A DNA stretch of 64,000 nucleotides from Lithospermum erythrorhizon (GCA_019722365.1 JADFUC010002073.1:1-64000), one strand, 5' to 3'; counted from the stretch's first letter, positions 1 to 14,075 are shown. Numbers and translations: made by a program. The notes: a model not told the origin generated them from the sequence alone.

Positions 1-1650
1 TCAATTTACTTCGTTCGGTTGTATTGCTGTAGTCATCGATAAATGTAATGAACTAGTTATAACCTCCTCTTGCAGATGTGTTCATTGGCCCACCATCGGT
101 GTGTATGATCCCCGATAAATCAACATACTTTCATTTAAGCGTTGAAAGGCATTTTGGTCATTTGCCCAATGAGACTCGCGCTTATCATTATGATTCATAA
201 TCGAAACCTTAGTATTCATGGGAGTGGAGTTTCTTGATTCGGTTCGTTAATGTATTTACAATGCGCAATGCCATAGGTATGTTTGGTTTAAGTCGTTAGG
301 CTTATTCCTTTTTAAGTTTATGTTATATGACTCATTAATCATGTCTAAAGCGTATAGACCATTTTGAATGGAGGCGGTACCAAATACTACCTATTCCTAG
401 TGATCCTAAATTCATCGGGATCTATTGAAAATGAAAAACCATCATTATTCAAAGCAAAATGAAATAATATTCATATGAATCGCGGTGCATAGTAAGCAGA
501 ATAGAGGACAAACAGTGATTTAAACTAATGGATCCTCTTTGAGGGGCCATGACCTTCGGCGCCATTTAGCTGCAGCGGATCCATTTCCCCTCTTCCGAGT
601 CTTCTGCTTGACTTGCCCAGTCGACAAATATAGGGAATCTGGCAGTGTCTAGCACCCACAGTAGAATTAGAAGTTGTCTGAACTTGATAACATACATGCA
701 CAGCCAGGTGACGGTCGTGAGACCATTGCTTCCTATCATCTGTGAACTTCTGCGAATTAGGCTTCCCGTTGACCCCGGGTTTCACTTAATAATGACATTT
801 GTCATCCTTCCTAGCTCCTCCCTTTCCAGCAACCTTGGGATTATTAGAACCATGGCACTTTAGGTGAACTTAACTAACTTCTTCTTGAATTTCTTCTTTT
901 TGGACCACCAAAATAGAAAGGAGTAAGTTTTAGTCTTACGAGTTCGTGCAAAGCATTCGTGATCATCTTATCTGATTCCTTTAGAATAACTCAAACATTG
1001 TATTGAAGTTCATGACAAGCAGAAGGAAATTTATGCAGAGACTTGAGGATGAGATCAGCCAGTTCTTTGGAATACTAGTGCCCGAGGGCGTTTAGTCGAT
1101 CGACCAAGCCAATCATTTTAATGATATGAGGGCATGCGGTGTCCAGTTCTGACTTCTTTGTCCCGAGGGAAACACGGACCGTGTCATATCTCGTTCCTAT
1201 CTTCACTACGGAATAATTCCTCGAAGTTGCGTATATGTCATATGCGCCACACTTTTCAAATTGAATTTGGAGCAGAAGGTTTCATATTGGCAAACATGGA
1301 CATTGGACATCCTGACTGTCAGGACTTGTGCTTTTGTGGGATCCACTTGATGGGAGGCACTATCATTGAGTTCAGCAGGGAACCTTATTGTTAAAACACG
1401 TATTGATCTGCTTTGCTTGAGAATGATTCTCGAGTTTAGAGACCACTAAATCAAAATTCGAGTTATTAATTTTGCACTTTTCCAAGTCTTTGTGACAGTT
1501 CTTAGGAGTAGCAATAATGATAGCCATATTAATTATAGAAGAATAAGTAATTAAAATAACGGACTTCGGCAAACTATCATGCTTAAAAACACTTAAAATA
1601 AATTGTAAAGTAAATACTAATACTTCACGTCTCCGCGAAATATATTATTA
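1..1650 (-). mobile_element. Ty1/Copia fragment (copy 1): integrase start, protease and gag end
   Basis: Minus-strand Copia sequence cut by the window edge. Near 70-130 the minus strand reads like the LLGIIHTDVCGPM stretch at the start of Copia integrase. At 540-720 it reads like the protease region: TTSNS, then a degraded DTG-GSHIC block, then GEMDPLQLNGAEG. From about 850 to 1560 it aligns with the gag part of two other copies in this window (15.6-16.4 kb and 57.0-57.8 kb). No frame stays open long enough to be functional. Family level is secure; lineage within Copia was not determined. Confidence 0.75.
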
Positions 1651-4551
1651 TCAAGATCTATTATACTTAAATTCAAGCGACAACCACGCCCATGTTGAAT
1701 CCGGTTATAATATTGGGTTGTCAACCAATTATGTAAAACTACATAACTCTTGTGTCCTTAGCATCTCACAAGATGCTACCCAGCAATTGTATCTCAGAAA
1801 ACGGTTAAGCATACATTCAACCAAATGTTACTTGGATTGATGCTTACGAAGCCCATAACGTTGGTAAATCAACTAGCATGATCCATTGTCATATCAAATG
1901 CAACATTGTAACACCCGCCATCACGGTTATGCCCAATTGATGCAATTGATTGCACAACTTTAAAGTGACGATCACTTGTAGAATTTTAATTGGTGAGATT
2001 ATTATTACTTTGTTTTCATTTACTCATACGTACTAGCATAATCAAACAATACATGAAACATGAAAAATAAAACAAGTAATGCACATTCCAAGAGATATCG
2101 ATATGGCCCCTAGAACCTATTACAAGTATTTATCAAATACTAACATAAGTCTAATTCTTGTATCTTTGTATACGGATCAGCCGGAGTCACGAAGTACCTC
2201 CATTGATGAAATGATCTTCAATGTTTTCACTTGTTACAATATTTATATACTAACCCATCTTAGACAGCTTGCAAGCTTGTGGGTAAAATAATAAATAAAT
2301 AAATAAATACAAGAAAATATGACTCGGAAAGGTCATTCTGGCATTCACGGTTCTTGGTCGGAAAAATAAATAAATGGGACATATCTAATATACCTCGTTC
2401 AATCACCCATTTACAAAATATAGGCACTTTGTTAAATCATATAAATGAACTTAATAAATATTTTAAATGGCATTGAAAAATGCATGTTTGTAATTGATAT
2501 CAAATTAATTAATCCGTATGATGCATAATGAAATTAATTAATATAAACTCGATTATCATCTGTGTCAATTAATAATTAATACCAATAATTATTAACCATA
2601 TACATATTATAGAAAATATTTATCACAAATATATTCTAAAATACATTAAGTAGTGAAATTGTTACCATAATTGTTATATCGCTTTAAATTCATTTAAAAG
2701 ATATAATATAAAAAGAAATTAATTAATTATCATCACATAATTAATTAAAATTAGATGGTAATTAAAATGACAAATAATCAATATAACTAATTACATAATT
2801 TTAGGAAACCAAAATAAAGAATAAATTCGGAATTAGGGTTTTCAAAAATTAGAGAGCGCTAAATAAATAATGGGCTCGGACGACCCCGCATCTGACGCCG
2901 ACCGTCAACAAGCGTGGCGCCGCCGTGTTGCTTTCGTCGTCCGGCCGTCATTTTGGTACCAAAATGTCCGGCCCAATCGACACGGGCCAGCTATAGGGTA
3001 GCCGGAAGTCGGTTGGCCGATTTATAGTAATAATATCATATTTAGCGGTTTTGATTTAATTTAATTCGTTTTGTAAAATCACTTTGGATGCTTATAATCT
3101 TTCAAAATTTATGAAATTGAACACGTTAAACATCATAATGTTCTTGAACAAATCCCCTTTGGTCGTTTCTTTTACAATAAATTTTCATATTTAATTATTC
3201 ATTAAACAGTCGAAATCTCAAAAAATTGCTTTGAGGCATTTAGAAAAATTCAAAAATTATGAAATTTATGGAGATCTTCTATGTGCTATCTGCGTTCAGA
3301 AACAATTTATGTGTAATTTTACAAAATTTACATGCCCAAAAACGTTTACAAAATATGTTGAAAGCAAGCGATTAAATCATCCTTTTAATTTATGAAACAA
3401 AATCTATGTTAACAAAATATGATAATACATCATCATAAACTTGCTTAACACATGTGTAAAATAATAATCAAGAACATGGTGATTTATTCTCATCATATAT
3501 TTATCAATTAAATATGACAAGAATAATCAAATAAAAATTGATAAAAAATAAAACAAGCATAAAATAAATAATGTAAAGCAACTTTAATTTGGCTCATGAT
3601 ACCCGCGATGGGAAAATACTATGGATATATAATTGCCAGCCACAAATCCATAATTCGAGGATCTTAAGTGCTTACTACATTATTATAAAAAACTTATATA
3701 ATTACAATTATATGAGCAGTACTTACAGTGCGGCGGAGTAAATTCTACCAAAAAATCCTGCAGCTTCAAATTCACAATGAATTTGACTTCCCTCGACTCC
3801 TTGTTGCGCTTTCTCGATCGTATGATATCTCTGTGGTCCGCGGGAGGTTGAATCGAAGCAGATTTATCTTTAATGCTTGAGGATGAGCAAAAATCGAAAA
3901 TTCTTGGGAGGAATTTTTCGGCCAAAGAGGGGGCTACTTTGGGTTTTGATGAAAAACTCTAAGGTATTATCATGAAAAACCTAAGTTTGCTTATATAGGG
4001 CTAGGTTAAAACAAGCTCGATAAGCGACCCGTTAAGTATTAGCTTGACTAGATTAACTCTATTAGTTAAGACACTAATGAGTTGCTAATGAGTTGAACTA
4101 TTTAATTACCTTAATTAAATAGTAATGATCCCGATATCAATAATCTTTCAAGTTATTGATAAATACTAAAATTACTCGACCAATTAAATAACTATTTAAT
4201 TGATTCTATTTCATTCAATCGATATTCTACATAAAATGTAGAACCCTTGTATTAAGAAATATATTTCTCAATTATAATGGATTCTTAATTTCATACATGA
4301 AATATAACTCAAAATCCTTTATGTGTGTGACCTTCAAACTCAGGATAATAGTAAGTTGTATAATAATAATAATTGACCAATTACTATTATTATAATGATT
4401 AATGAAGATCTAGCAATCGCTCATAACCCTTAAATTATCATGAGAACCACTTTTAGTAATATACATTTAACCCAATTTGGTAAAATGAATTGATACCAAT
4501 TGTCGCATAGCGGACATAATAATTGGAATCAATTCTCATTGATTTCCAACA
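1650..4551 (-). repeat. Copia LTR shared by copy 1 and copy 2
   Basis: On the minus strand this LTR starts with TGTTGGAAATC at 4551, just downstream of the pol end of Copia copy 2, and runs to about 1650, where the gag end of copy 1 begins. It therefore sits between two internal regions. It matches, with indels, the discontinuous LTR at 16.4-24.9 kb, including the AT-rich stretch at 2.4-2.8 kb, the segment around an 'attagggttttc' motif near 2835, and the TATA-like leader segment at 3.9-4.0 kb. The GC-rich block at 2880-3010 stands out from its surroundings. The CA end and primer-binding site were not located, so the lower boundary is approximate. Confidence 0.6.
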
Positions 4552-6353
4552 TGGTGTCCCTTAATAATCCCAGTCCCAAACCCATTTGAGAGGCTTTGAG
4601 ATTTTTTCTTGTATATCAGAATGATAAATCCTTATAATATCACATACTACTCTTTCGTTATGTCACCCTAACGTAGCCGTTATAATCTCTGTTAAGTCAA
4701 GCGGACAACTCGTATAACATAAGTAGTTATATACGGGTCCACGAATTGTTAAACTTAACGGTTCTAAGCAAACATCATAGGACAATCTTCTATGATTTTG
4801 CGTGATCAATCCGGCTCACCGGTTATGCAAACTAATAGCCCATAAGATGATCCCAAGTTTGCGAGCTCTTTCGATCCAGAATTGATCATCAATCAACATG
4901 TTGGTGATCAAATGCTTATTAAACCTAGGCTGATTATGTCGACCAAGGTGAATGGCTACCTTATATTTCTAGACTTGAAGAGGTTCTCTTGTCAACACTT
5001 CCAAGTTGTCTCTCTAGAAATTATATGGTAGCCCAGGGGATTTCATTTTCAACACGAGGAAGCAGCGGGTTATATGTAAGGTTAAGACATATAACCACAT
5101 GGAGCTTATGATGAACAAATAGAATTGATATATAAAAGAAACATGTATTCAATTATTGTTCATAACAGGCAGATATACTAACTCCCACTGAACTGCGCCA
5201 CTATGACATTTGTCTAGGACGGAAATGCTCCTGCTTGTCATTAAATGCATTGCTTTATCTGAGTAGTGGTTTGGTGAGGGATCATTTATTAGCCCCTCAT
5301 TTCTACTTACATACTTTGATATCACCTCTATTAAGCATGTCTCTAATCGGGTGATACTTTTAAGATACATCCTTGGTTGTGATGTTAACAAAGGTTCCTT
5401 AGCTTGATAGCACTAGTATTGTCACGTAACAATTCCTTTGGTCATGAGTATGACATGACTCAGAGCTCAATACTCGAGATTCCGTAGTAGAATCGACTAC
5501 AGTACTTTGTTTGGAACTTCTCCAAGATATTGCTCCACCGTTGAGACAAAACACGTGCCACTATTTGGAGCGGTAATCATCTTTGTAAGTTTAGGCGGCA
5601 TCGGTGTACGTGTGACTTGACTCTTCATCTCCCACCATATACCAAGAATACATCTTTAGTTCTTCTCTAGATACTTCAAGATGCCCTTCAACGATCCGGT
5701 GGCTCTGCTGGATTGGCTGGTATCGACTGGTAGCACTTAGTGCATATGACACATCAGGTCGTGTGCACAACATGTCATACATGATGATTTCTCTTGAAAG
5801 CGTAGGTGTCTCCCTACTGTCTTGTTCATCTCAGCATTAGTGGTGGGACACCGTGACTTGTTGAGTTGAAATCCATGTGTCTCATGGAGAATGGCCGTTC
5901 TTGGAATAATTCATTTTTGAACCTTTGCAGCACCTTATTTGTATATAGGTGTGCAGCGAAGGGTCAATTAATTTGGTTAAACTGATCGATGAATTTTGAT
6001 TCGAGAATGTATTGTGCTTTCGCAAAGTCGCCCGTTAAGAAAATATTTGCCTGACTGATCTTGGTGAGTTTGGTAACTACTGCGTGTTACCAATGATTAG
6101 TATGTCATCGACATACAAGACTATAAAATATATAACTCCCGGCTCACCTTCTTGTATCTGCAGATTCTTCTTCGTTCGAGATGGATAGAAAATCTTTGAT
6201 TGTTTCATATAACGAATATTCAATACAAGGATACTTGCTTGAACCATAAATGAACTCTGTAACACAAAGCTACTTAGATCCTTTGGGACATATGAAATCA
6301 CGGAGGTTGTACCATGTACGCATCTTCCTCAGGTTTCACAATAATAACAGTTC
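4552..6353 (-). mobile_element. Copia copy 2: reverse transcriptase C-part and RNase H
   Basis: Minus-strand pol of a decayed Copia element. The RT catalytic block YVDDILIIGN is readable at about 6085-6115. MLCTRPDVSYALS lies near 5720-5780 and an RNase H remnant (SKQSTVVDSTTES) near 5470-5530. Frameshifts and stops break it into several short frames. The RT sequence stops at 6353 and resumes in register at 9958 (a degraded MDVKTAFLNGN block), so LTR A interrupts one gene. The pol end and polypurine region lead into the LTR at 4551. Confidence 0.85.
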
Positions 6354-7689
6354 TGAAAAAAAAAAAAAAATTCGGTCGGCCGGTTGGACCCGGGAATAGT
6401 ATAATTTTTTTCGATGATGATATTTAGTAAAGATTTTGAGCGAATTTCATTTATAATTTAGTAGTGTTTGCTATGGAAGGTACATCTTTGAAATCGGGTT
6501 CGTGAGAGAGATTTAGAATGCGATAAGCGGAGAATTAACCGAGCAGGGACTCGAGAGTTTTTTTAAAATATCTATTCATACGTATCCTCCATGCATCAAA
6601 CACTTCACCATTTTCATTTTTGTTCCATTATGGCGAGAGATATTCCATACCACCCCATGAACATTTTCCATTTCTCTGCCAATTGTCGGCGCAAACTCAA
6701 AACCGTTTGTAGGAATATTGTTCTCTTAAATCGTTCTCTTGAGTTAAGGTAAGAAATTTCAAGTCTTCGAAGGATATTTCTTGGGTTTTGAGATAGTTGA
6801 CTTTTGGTTGGCTTTTACATAATTGAATTTTATGATAAATCTTAGTTGGTTTTGGGTTACTGTGGCCCGTATAGATGTGATAGATTCGTGATTTAGAGCT
6901 CGTTTGAGGACGTTATGAGTCGAGTTGACTTTTGAGGTTTCGATTGACTTTTATGTGGATATTTTATAAAACTTTAAATGTATGGAGGTTACATTAGGAC
7001 CTTATTATGTTGTTATGATGTTAAATTAGGCGATTTAAAATTTATTAAAAGGGTGTTATGTTGAAAAAGTGAAATTTCCAAGTTGAGTTATAATTGTTGA
7101 TATTTGGAGCATAGATTGTTAATTATGGACTTGATGATTATTAGAATGATTTATAAGTTGGATTGGCAATGATAAAGTAATAAAAGGTGATTTTTAGCGG
7201 GGATCAGATTTAGTTGTGTTCGATGGGATTATAATTAGATAGTTTACCCGTCATGTTAGACCGTTTGAAATCGTTCGATTAGAGTTGGTAATGTTTATTC
7301 TAGAGCGTAATTCTTGGTATTAGTTCACAGTATACTTTGGGTGTTAGGCACTTGACAGCGGGAAGGGGCACGTTCCGTGATCGCGTTCTTCGTGAGGACT
7401 TTGTGATAGCTAGTAGAGGTAGTACTTATACCACGTGTATTACCTTATGTACTTAACTTTTTAAATGGTGTACCTGTCCTTATAATATAATTATGTGTAA
7501 AGGGTGTACAGGTCTTTGTAAGATAATTATGTGTGAATGGTGTATATGTCCTTGTGATATGATTATGTGAGAATAATATACATGTAATGGTTGTACGATT
7601 ATGTGTGAGCCTAATATGATTATGTGATTACATTGCGGCGTTGATGGGTGGTTTTGCGTTAGTGATGGCAGACTCCCAACATATTTACA

Positions 7690-7915
7690 TGTATGTGGCC
7701 TTGGCGGCGCCTTGGTATTTATGTGGCCTTGACGACACTTGTGGTATTTATCTGGCCTTGACGGCACTTGTGATATTATGTGGCCTGGTCGGCCAGTGGT
7801 ATTTATGTGGCCTTGTCGGCCTTTGGTGGTATTATGTGGCCTGGTCGGCACTTGTGATATTTATGTGGCCTTGACGGCACTTGTGGTATTCATGTGGCCT
7901 TGTCGGCGGTGGTGA
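7690..7915 (+). repeat. 29-bp minisatellite in LTR A
   Basis: Degenerate tandem units of about 24-29 bp containing TTATGTGGCCTTG and CGGCACTTGTGGTAT. The same array occurs at the same place in copy B. The apparent Pro/His-rich open frame on the minus strand here is only a translation of the repeat. Confidence 0.85.
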
Positions 7916-8079
7916 TTGATTCACGATTGGGATGTTTAAATTGTGTCTTTGTATCTTTGTTTGGGAGTGGAGTAGTTTGTTTGGGTTATGCATGAGTTTG
8001 AGGCCTTGAGTATCGGGGGTGACCACATAGTTGGGATTACTAGGGATTAGGTGACTCTCGCTTCGCTACGCGAGGATAT

Positions 8080-8440
8080 GTGGCGCTATTGGCCTATCTT
8101 CTTGTATAGCGTGCGAGTTTTATTACATACTCTTGGTATAGCGTGCGGTATGACTCTCTTTGTCGCTTTCTTTGTGTGTGCATTGTCGATGTGGCCACAT
8201 ACTACGGTATAGCGTGCGGTTTATTTTATACTACGGTATAGCGTGCGTATGACTCTCTTGATCAGCTTTCTTTGTGTGCATTGTCGGTGTACATACTACG
8301 GTATAGCGTGCGGTTTGGCCTTATACTCGGTATAAGAGGCGGTGAGTCTTTTGATCACTTTCTTTGTGTGCGTGTCGTGTGGCCACTATACTCACGGTAT
8401 GGCGTGCGGTGTGGCCTTATACTTCGGTATAAGAGCGGTG
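8080..8440 (+). repeat. Tandem array (about 70-bp unit) in LTR A
   Basis: Repeated units built around CGGTATAGCGTGCGGT, then a CTCTTTGATC-like stretch, then TTTCTTTGTGTGCATTGTCG and GTGGCCACATAC. Four or five imperfect units are visible. The array is conserved in position in copy B. Confidence 0.8.
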
Positions 8441-9957
8441 TTTAATGTGATTGATCCATTCTGCGGGTAGGCAGTTGAGTATATGCGCGTTAGAGGTTGA
8501 GAGTATACTTGTGGGGATATGAGATAGAAGGTGATGAGTAGATTTCTGATCGATGTTGAGTCTCATGATTTCATTTAGGTGATTGTATGCTTATCGAACC
8601 GTCTATTATATATTCATGTGTTATGTACGAGACTTCATATTGGGAATTATATTTGGCCATGACTTTATCCGATAATCACAGCTATACACGTAATTTATTC
8701 ATATTTGATTCACGATGTCTATTCACAATCTTGTTGTTGTCTTTGGCTTGATGCTTTGATAGTTGTACTTCATTTTAGACGTCGGCTTTGTGGCAACTAT
8801 TTTATGTTAGGGATATGGTATTTACTTTCGATTCTAGCCTTTGCTTGGCATTCTTGTCTTTTGGTAGATATATACATATATTAAGTGGTTAATGGATAAG
8901 ATACCTTTTGAATGAGAACATTGAGGCGAGAAATTATCAACTTGAAGTTTATGCTAATCATAGAATGATGTTGATGATATTTTATATGTATGGTGGGAAA
9001 ACTGAATTCAATGTGTTAGAATATAAGTTTTGATCTAACTTGTGTGTGATACCATTGAGGTAAATAAGTTCCGTATACTAAATGGAGAATTTGGGAAGAT
9101 AAATGCTTAGGTTATACTGAATTTAAGATATATTACTTTCAGTCATGATAAGAGAAATGCATATATTTAGGAAAGGAGTGTATGAGGAACATTAGTTGTC
9201 ATAGGAGGTATGATTGTAAAATGGGGAGTAGTACTTTAAAAGTGAACTAAAAGATAAGTGATTGGAGTTGTATGCATGAGTTATGAGGTTAAGATATATG
9301 TTTAAGTGTGTGTGTTTGAGGTGTATATTATATTGAATTAGTTATGCTAAAAATGTAAATACCTCTTGTAATTAAGGTGTCTTGCATGGTAAGTTGTTGA
9401 CGTGAGTGTGGGTTATCGGTGTTAGTTAAGCCAATAAGGAAAGTTTTATTTGTGGCGGTAACCTATAAAATAATAATATAGCAGGGGTATATAGTCTCTA
9501 AATAGGCGGGAATCTAAATTATTCTTATTCGTGCGTCGGTAGGTTAATACGTATTTATTTATTTTCCACTCGGCTTTTAGGCGACTCCCATTCTTTATGG
9601 GCGGGCATTTTGTGCCAAGGTTGTTGCGGAATGACCGAGATGCATTGGCCGAGTAGCTGCGTACCCGCGAAGATGGCGATGGTGGCTTGAAGACCTCAAC
9701 AGTCATACTTTTATCTTCTTGAAGTTCTGTTGTATGTAATCATTATTGTTGTCTCGAGTTGTATAACAAATTGTTTGATGTGTATTTATATTATGATTTT
9801 CAGTTGTGTACTATTGGTTAGTTCACCCGATGGACGAGTTGTATTGTTTTATTTATGATGTAAAAGAAGTCATTTTTATTGTTATCCATCGTTGGTGACT
9901 ACGTATCTGAGGTTGATGGCGGTCCCAACACCGGGGGCCCACAGGCGAATTAGATTA

Positions 9958-11924
9958 TTTCCATTCGGAAGCAGTCTTTACATCCATTTTCCATGTTCAT
10001 AGTCATAAAATCTGCGGGGAATAGCTAAGATTATCGAATGGACTTAAGCGTAGCCAACTTCTTGAATATGTTTCATCATAGTCAATTCCATGAATTTGCT
10101 TGAAATCTTTCGCCACGAGTCTTTCTTTGAAAACAAGGACGTTTTCGTCTTTGTCTTGTTTCTTCTTGAATACCCATTTGCACTCAATGGGGCGAAACCC
10201 ATCGGGCAAATCTAACAAGGACCAAACCTTGTTTTGGTACATGGTATTTCATAGTTATTCGCCATTAATAAATCTTTTCTACTGTTTGCCTCCTCGTAAG
10301 AGGTGGGCTCATAATCTTTAATTAAAAAGATTCACCCGTACCATCGTTACGGTTCTTGTGATCTCTAATTATGGATCTCTCAGTCGGTTCTGCCACAACT
10401 ACTGTGGATCAAGAATTGAGACTATTACATGTAGAGGCACTAATTCTTGTGGTGCGCTTGATCGTCTCTGTTAGAGTGTATTGGTTGTCGCTTCATCGGT
10501 TGTCGGCTTCATCATCTTGAGTTTTCCAGTGAACACCATCGCTCCTAACCCTCCTTTACGGATACTCCTTTTCCAAGGAATACTCCCCGATCTAGCAACG
10601 AAAATATTTTGTGCTTGAATAATGTAACAGTTTTCATGAGAATATCAATAAGTAGCATTCGATTTTGGCGCCAGTTTGTCTTTTATCAATTTCTTGACAT
10701 AAGCTTTACAGCCTCAAATCCTAAGAAAACCCAATTTGGGAGCCTTCCCAAACCACAATTCATCAGGGTTTCTGCTGCTAATTTATTTGGACATTTTATT
10801 TAATGTGACTTTTGTAGTGCGTATCCCCGAAACTAACTATGGTCAGGATGAGCTCATCATAGATCAAACCATGTCGAGCAAGGTTCGATTCCTCCTTTCA
10901 GACACGCCATTATGTTGTGGCGTTCTTGCCGGAGTGAGTTGTGAAACAATACCACACTCTCTAAGATGATCGTTGAACTCATGACTCAAGTATTCTCATA
11001 TACATTGGACAGTCTTTATAAATACTTATTCAATTGGTTTTGTACTTCATTTTAAAATTCCTTGAATTTCTCAAAGGATTCATGTTTTTGTTTCATCAGA
11101 TACACGTACCCATATATCTTGTAATCATTAGTAATTGTAATGAAGTAAGCGTATACCTCTTTGCCAGATATGTTCATTGGTCACAATACATCGGTGTGTA
11201 ATCCCCGATAATCAACGCCACTTTCATTATATCCGGTGAAGAAGCGTCTGGTCATTTGCCCGGTAAACGAATCACACTTATATAATTCATAATTGAAACC
11301 TTCAAGGATTCCAGCCGGAGTGAAGTTTCTTGATGCAGTTCTCATTTATACTGACCCCTGTCTGCCGATGCCATAGGCATGTAGGATTTAGTAGTTAGGC
11401 TTTATTCAGCTTTTAAGATTAACGTTATATTTACTCAGACCATGTCTAAAATATATAGACAATTTTGGAGAGATGCGTTACCGTATATTATGCGTTCTTG
11501 AGATCCCTAAATGTGGGATCAATTGAAAATGAAAAACCTTCATTGTTCAAAACCCAGTAAAATAATATTCTGTAATAAGCGAGTACATAGTAAACATTGT
11601 TCAAATTTAAAACTAGGCCCGTAGGAAAATTCAAACTAATGGATCCTACTTGCTAGAAGCGTGACAGCCTTGAATTCCACTACGCATAGATCCATTTCTC
11701 TTTTGTAGTGCTTGTTCTTGCCCATAGTTCTGTTCTGACAAATGTGAGAACCAAAACCCGGTTTCAACGCTGCAGTAGGAATAGGATTGTACAAGCTTGA
11801 TAACTTAAAATATCTTAGGTTTGGTGTTGTCCCCTTTTATATCTTCATTGAATTTCATAGAATTTTCCGGTGACCTTGAGTTTGTAATAGTGACGGATGT
11901 CGTCTATTTGTAATAACTTGATTC
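9958..11924 (-). mobile_element. Copia copy 2: RT N-part, integrase, protease
   Basis: The minus strand reads the start of Copia RT at 10000-10245: NKVWSLLDLPDGF, then CKWVFKKKQDKDENV, then RLVAKDFKQIHGIDYDETY. The HTDVCGPM-type integrase start aligns at about 11165-11225, collinear with 70-130 and 56,190-56,240. Degenerate protease/gag sequence follows to 11,924, where LTR B begins. RT continues on the other side of LTR A. Several frameshifts make it non-functional. Confidence 0.85.
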
Positions 11925-13279
11925 TGAAAAAAAAAAAAAAAAATTTCGATTCGGTGGGACCACGGGAATAGTATAATTTTTCCATGATAATATTATTTCG
12001 TAAAACTTTTGGGCGAATTTCATTTTATAATTTTAGTAGTGTTTGCCATGGAAGAATTTTATCTTTGAAATCGGGTTCGTGAAGACCCCAGAATGCGATG
12101 GCGGAGGAATTAACTTGGCCAAGGCAGGGACTGAGTTTTTAAAATATCTATTCCATACATATCCTCCACATCATCACAAAGCAACATCATCTTATTACCA
12201 TAACTGCGGCGGTAGCCGAAATATTCCACCCCCCCCGCCGAACATTTTTCCGTTTCTATAACTTGATTGTCGCTCGAACTTCGAAGATGGTTTGTAGAAT
12301 ATCGTTCTCCAATCGTTCTCTTCGGAGTTAAGGTAAGAAATTTCAAGTCTTCAGAGATATTTCTTGGGGTTTTATTAGTTGACTTTTAGTTGACTTTTCC
12401 ATAATTGAATTTTATGGTAAATCTTAGTTGGTTATGGGTTACGTAGCGTGTTGAGTGAGGTCGTGATTTAGAGTCGTTTGAGGGGGCGTTATGGTGATTG
12501 ACTTTTAAGGTTTTTTCGGTTGACTTTTATATGGATATTTTATAAGACTTTTAAATGTGTAGGAGGAGGTTATATTGAGACCTTATTATGAGATTTGTTA
12601 TGATGTTAAATTGGTGATTTAAAATTGATTAAAAGGGTGTTATGTTGAAAAGTGTAAATTCAGTTGAGTTATAATTGATATTTGAATTATAGATTGTTAA
12701 TTATGAACATTGATTAGTTAGAATAACTTATAAGTCAATTTGTAATGAGAAAGTGATAAGATGGAATTTAGCGGGGGAATCGATTGGGTTGTGTCGATGG
12801 GATTATAAATTAGATAGTTATCCGTCAAGTTATACCATTTAGAGATAGTTCCCAGAGTTGGTTATGTATCTTCTAGAAGCAGCGGTATATAGTAGTAGGT
12901 CTTGATTATACTTTAAGGTGTTGTTTAGGCGTTGATCGTGGAAAAATGGGTTACCTTGATTGTCTTTCGTGAAGGTTTCGCGTTACAGCTAGCGAGGAGG
13001 TAATTACTTATCTCGGCGTGTGATACCTTATGTACATCTTTCAAATGGTGTACTGTCCTTATATTATAATTATGTGTAAAGAAGGTGTACAGAGTCTTTA
13101 TAATATAATTATGTGAATGAGTGTATATGTCCTTGTGATATGATTGCGGAGATGGTATACATGTAATGGTTGTACGATTATGTGTGAGCCATAATATGAT
13201 TATGTGACTCTGATACTGACATTGAAATTTGGTTTGAGGTAAGTGATGGCTTGAACTCCCAACTTATATTTCTGTATTA

Positions 13280-13410
13280 TGTGGCCTTGGCCAGCTTGTG
13301 GTATTTATGTGGCCATCGGCACTTGTGGTATTTATGTGGCCTTGTCGGCACTTGTGGTATTTATGTGGCCTTGTCGGCACTTGTGGTATTTATGTGGCCT
13401 TGGCGGCGGT
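13280..13410 (+). repeat. 29-bp minisatellite in LTR B
   Basis: About four nearly perfect 29-bp units containing CGGCACTTGTGGTATTTATG. They are cleaner than the matching array in LTR A. Confidence 0.88.
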
Positions 13411-13609
13411 TGTGATTGATTTACGATTGTGTGATGTATTAGCTGTGTGCTTTGCTATTGTTGGGAGTAAAGTAGTTGGTTATTGAGAGGTGTTGGCTGG
13501 AGTTATGTATGACTTTGAGGTGACTTGAGTATTAGGATATGACCCTATAGTTGGGATGATTAGGAGTTAGGTGACTCTCCTTCCTTGCGGGGATATGTGG
13601 CTATTTATT

Positions 13610-14075
13610 ATTTTTATACTCACGGTATAGCGTGCGGTATGATTCTCTTTGATAAGCTTTCTTTGTGTGCATTGTCGAGTGAGCCACATCTGATTTATAG
13701 CGTGCGGTATGATTCTCTTTGATCGACAACATTGCATTGTCGAGGTGGCCCTACTCTACGGTATAAGCGTGCGCAGTTTGGCCACATACTCTGGTATAGC
13801 GTGCGTTATGATTCTCTTTGATCGCTTTCTTTGTGTGCATTAATCGAATTATTACATACTACGGTATAGCGTGCGGTATGATTCTCTTGATCATTTCATG
13901 TGTACGTATCGAGGTGGCTATACTCTGAGTATAGCGTGCGGTGTGCCCAACATACTTTGTGCATATAAGTGCGGTGTGCCTTATACTTTGTGTATAAATG
14001 CGGTGTGCCTTATACTTTGTGTATAAGTGCGGTTTTGGCCTTATCTTTAGCGGTATAAGTGCGAGGTGTTGATTT
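13610..14075 (+). repeat. Tandem array (70-bp, then 29-bp units) in LTR B
   Basis: Several units around GGTATAGCGTGCGGTATGAT with TTTCTTTGTGTGCATT spacers. They change near 13,950 into shorter units of the form CTTATACTTTGTGTATAAG followed by TGCGGTGTGC. The switch suggests the shorter array grew from one part of the longer unit. Confidence 0.8.

Larger units (their letters stand above)
6354..9957 (+). mobile_element. Gypsy-type solo LTR A (3.6 kb), inserted in Copia RT
   Basis: It begins with TGAAAA and a long A run and ends near GGCGAATTAGATTA; copy B at 11.9-15.6 kb has the same ends and the same internal order. It shares GTTGACTTTT motifs, a TTATGGGCGG block and an ATCCATCG-TTGGTGACT block with LTRs C and D, so it belongs to the same broad group, probably chromovirus-like. 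It holds two tandem arrays (listed separately) and no coding domain. Copia RT lies on both sides in register, which makes this an insertion. The flanking 5-mers (agttc / tttcc) do not match, so no clean target duplication was found. Confidence 0.7.

Noticed and set aside
7480..7851. A Pro/His/Arg-rich repeat protein on the minus strand
   Set aside because: It is a translation of the 29-bp minisatellite inside LTR A. The frame is not kept in LTR B.
13280..13410. A CRISPR-like direct-repeat array
   Set aside because: The units are contiguous with no unique spacers and lie in a plant retrotransposon LTR; it is a minisatellite.
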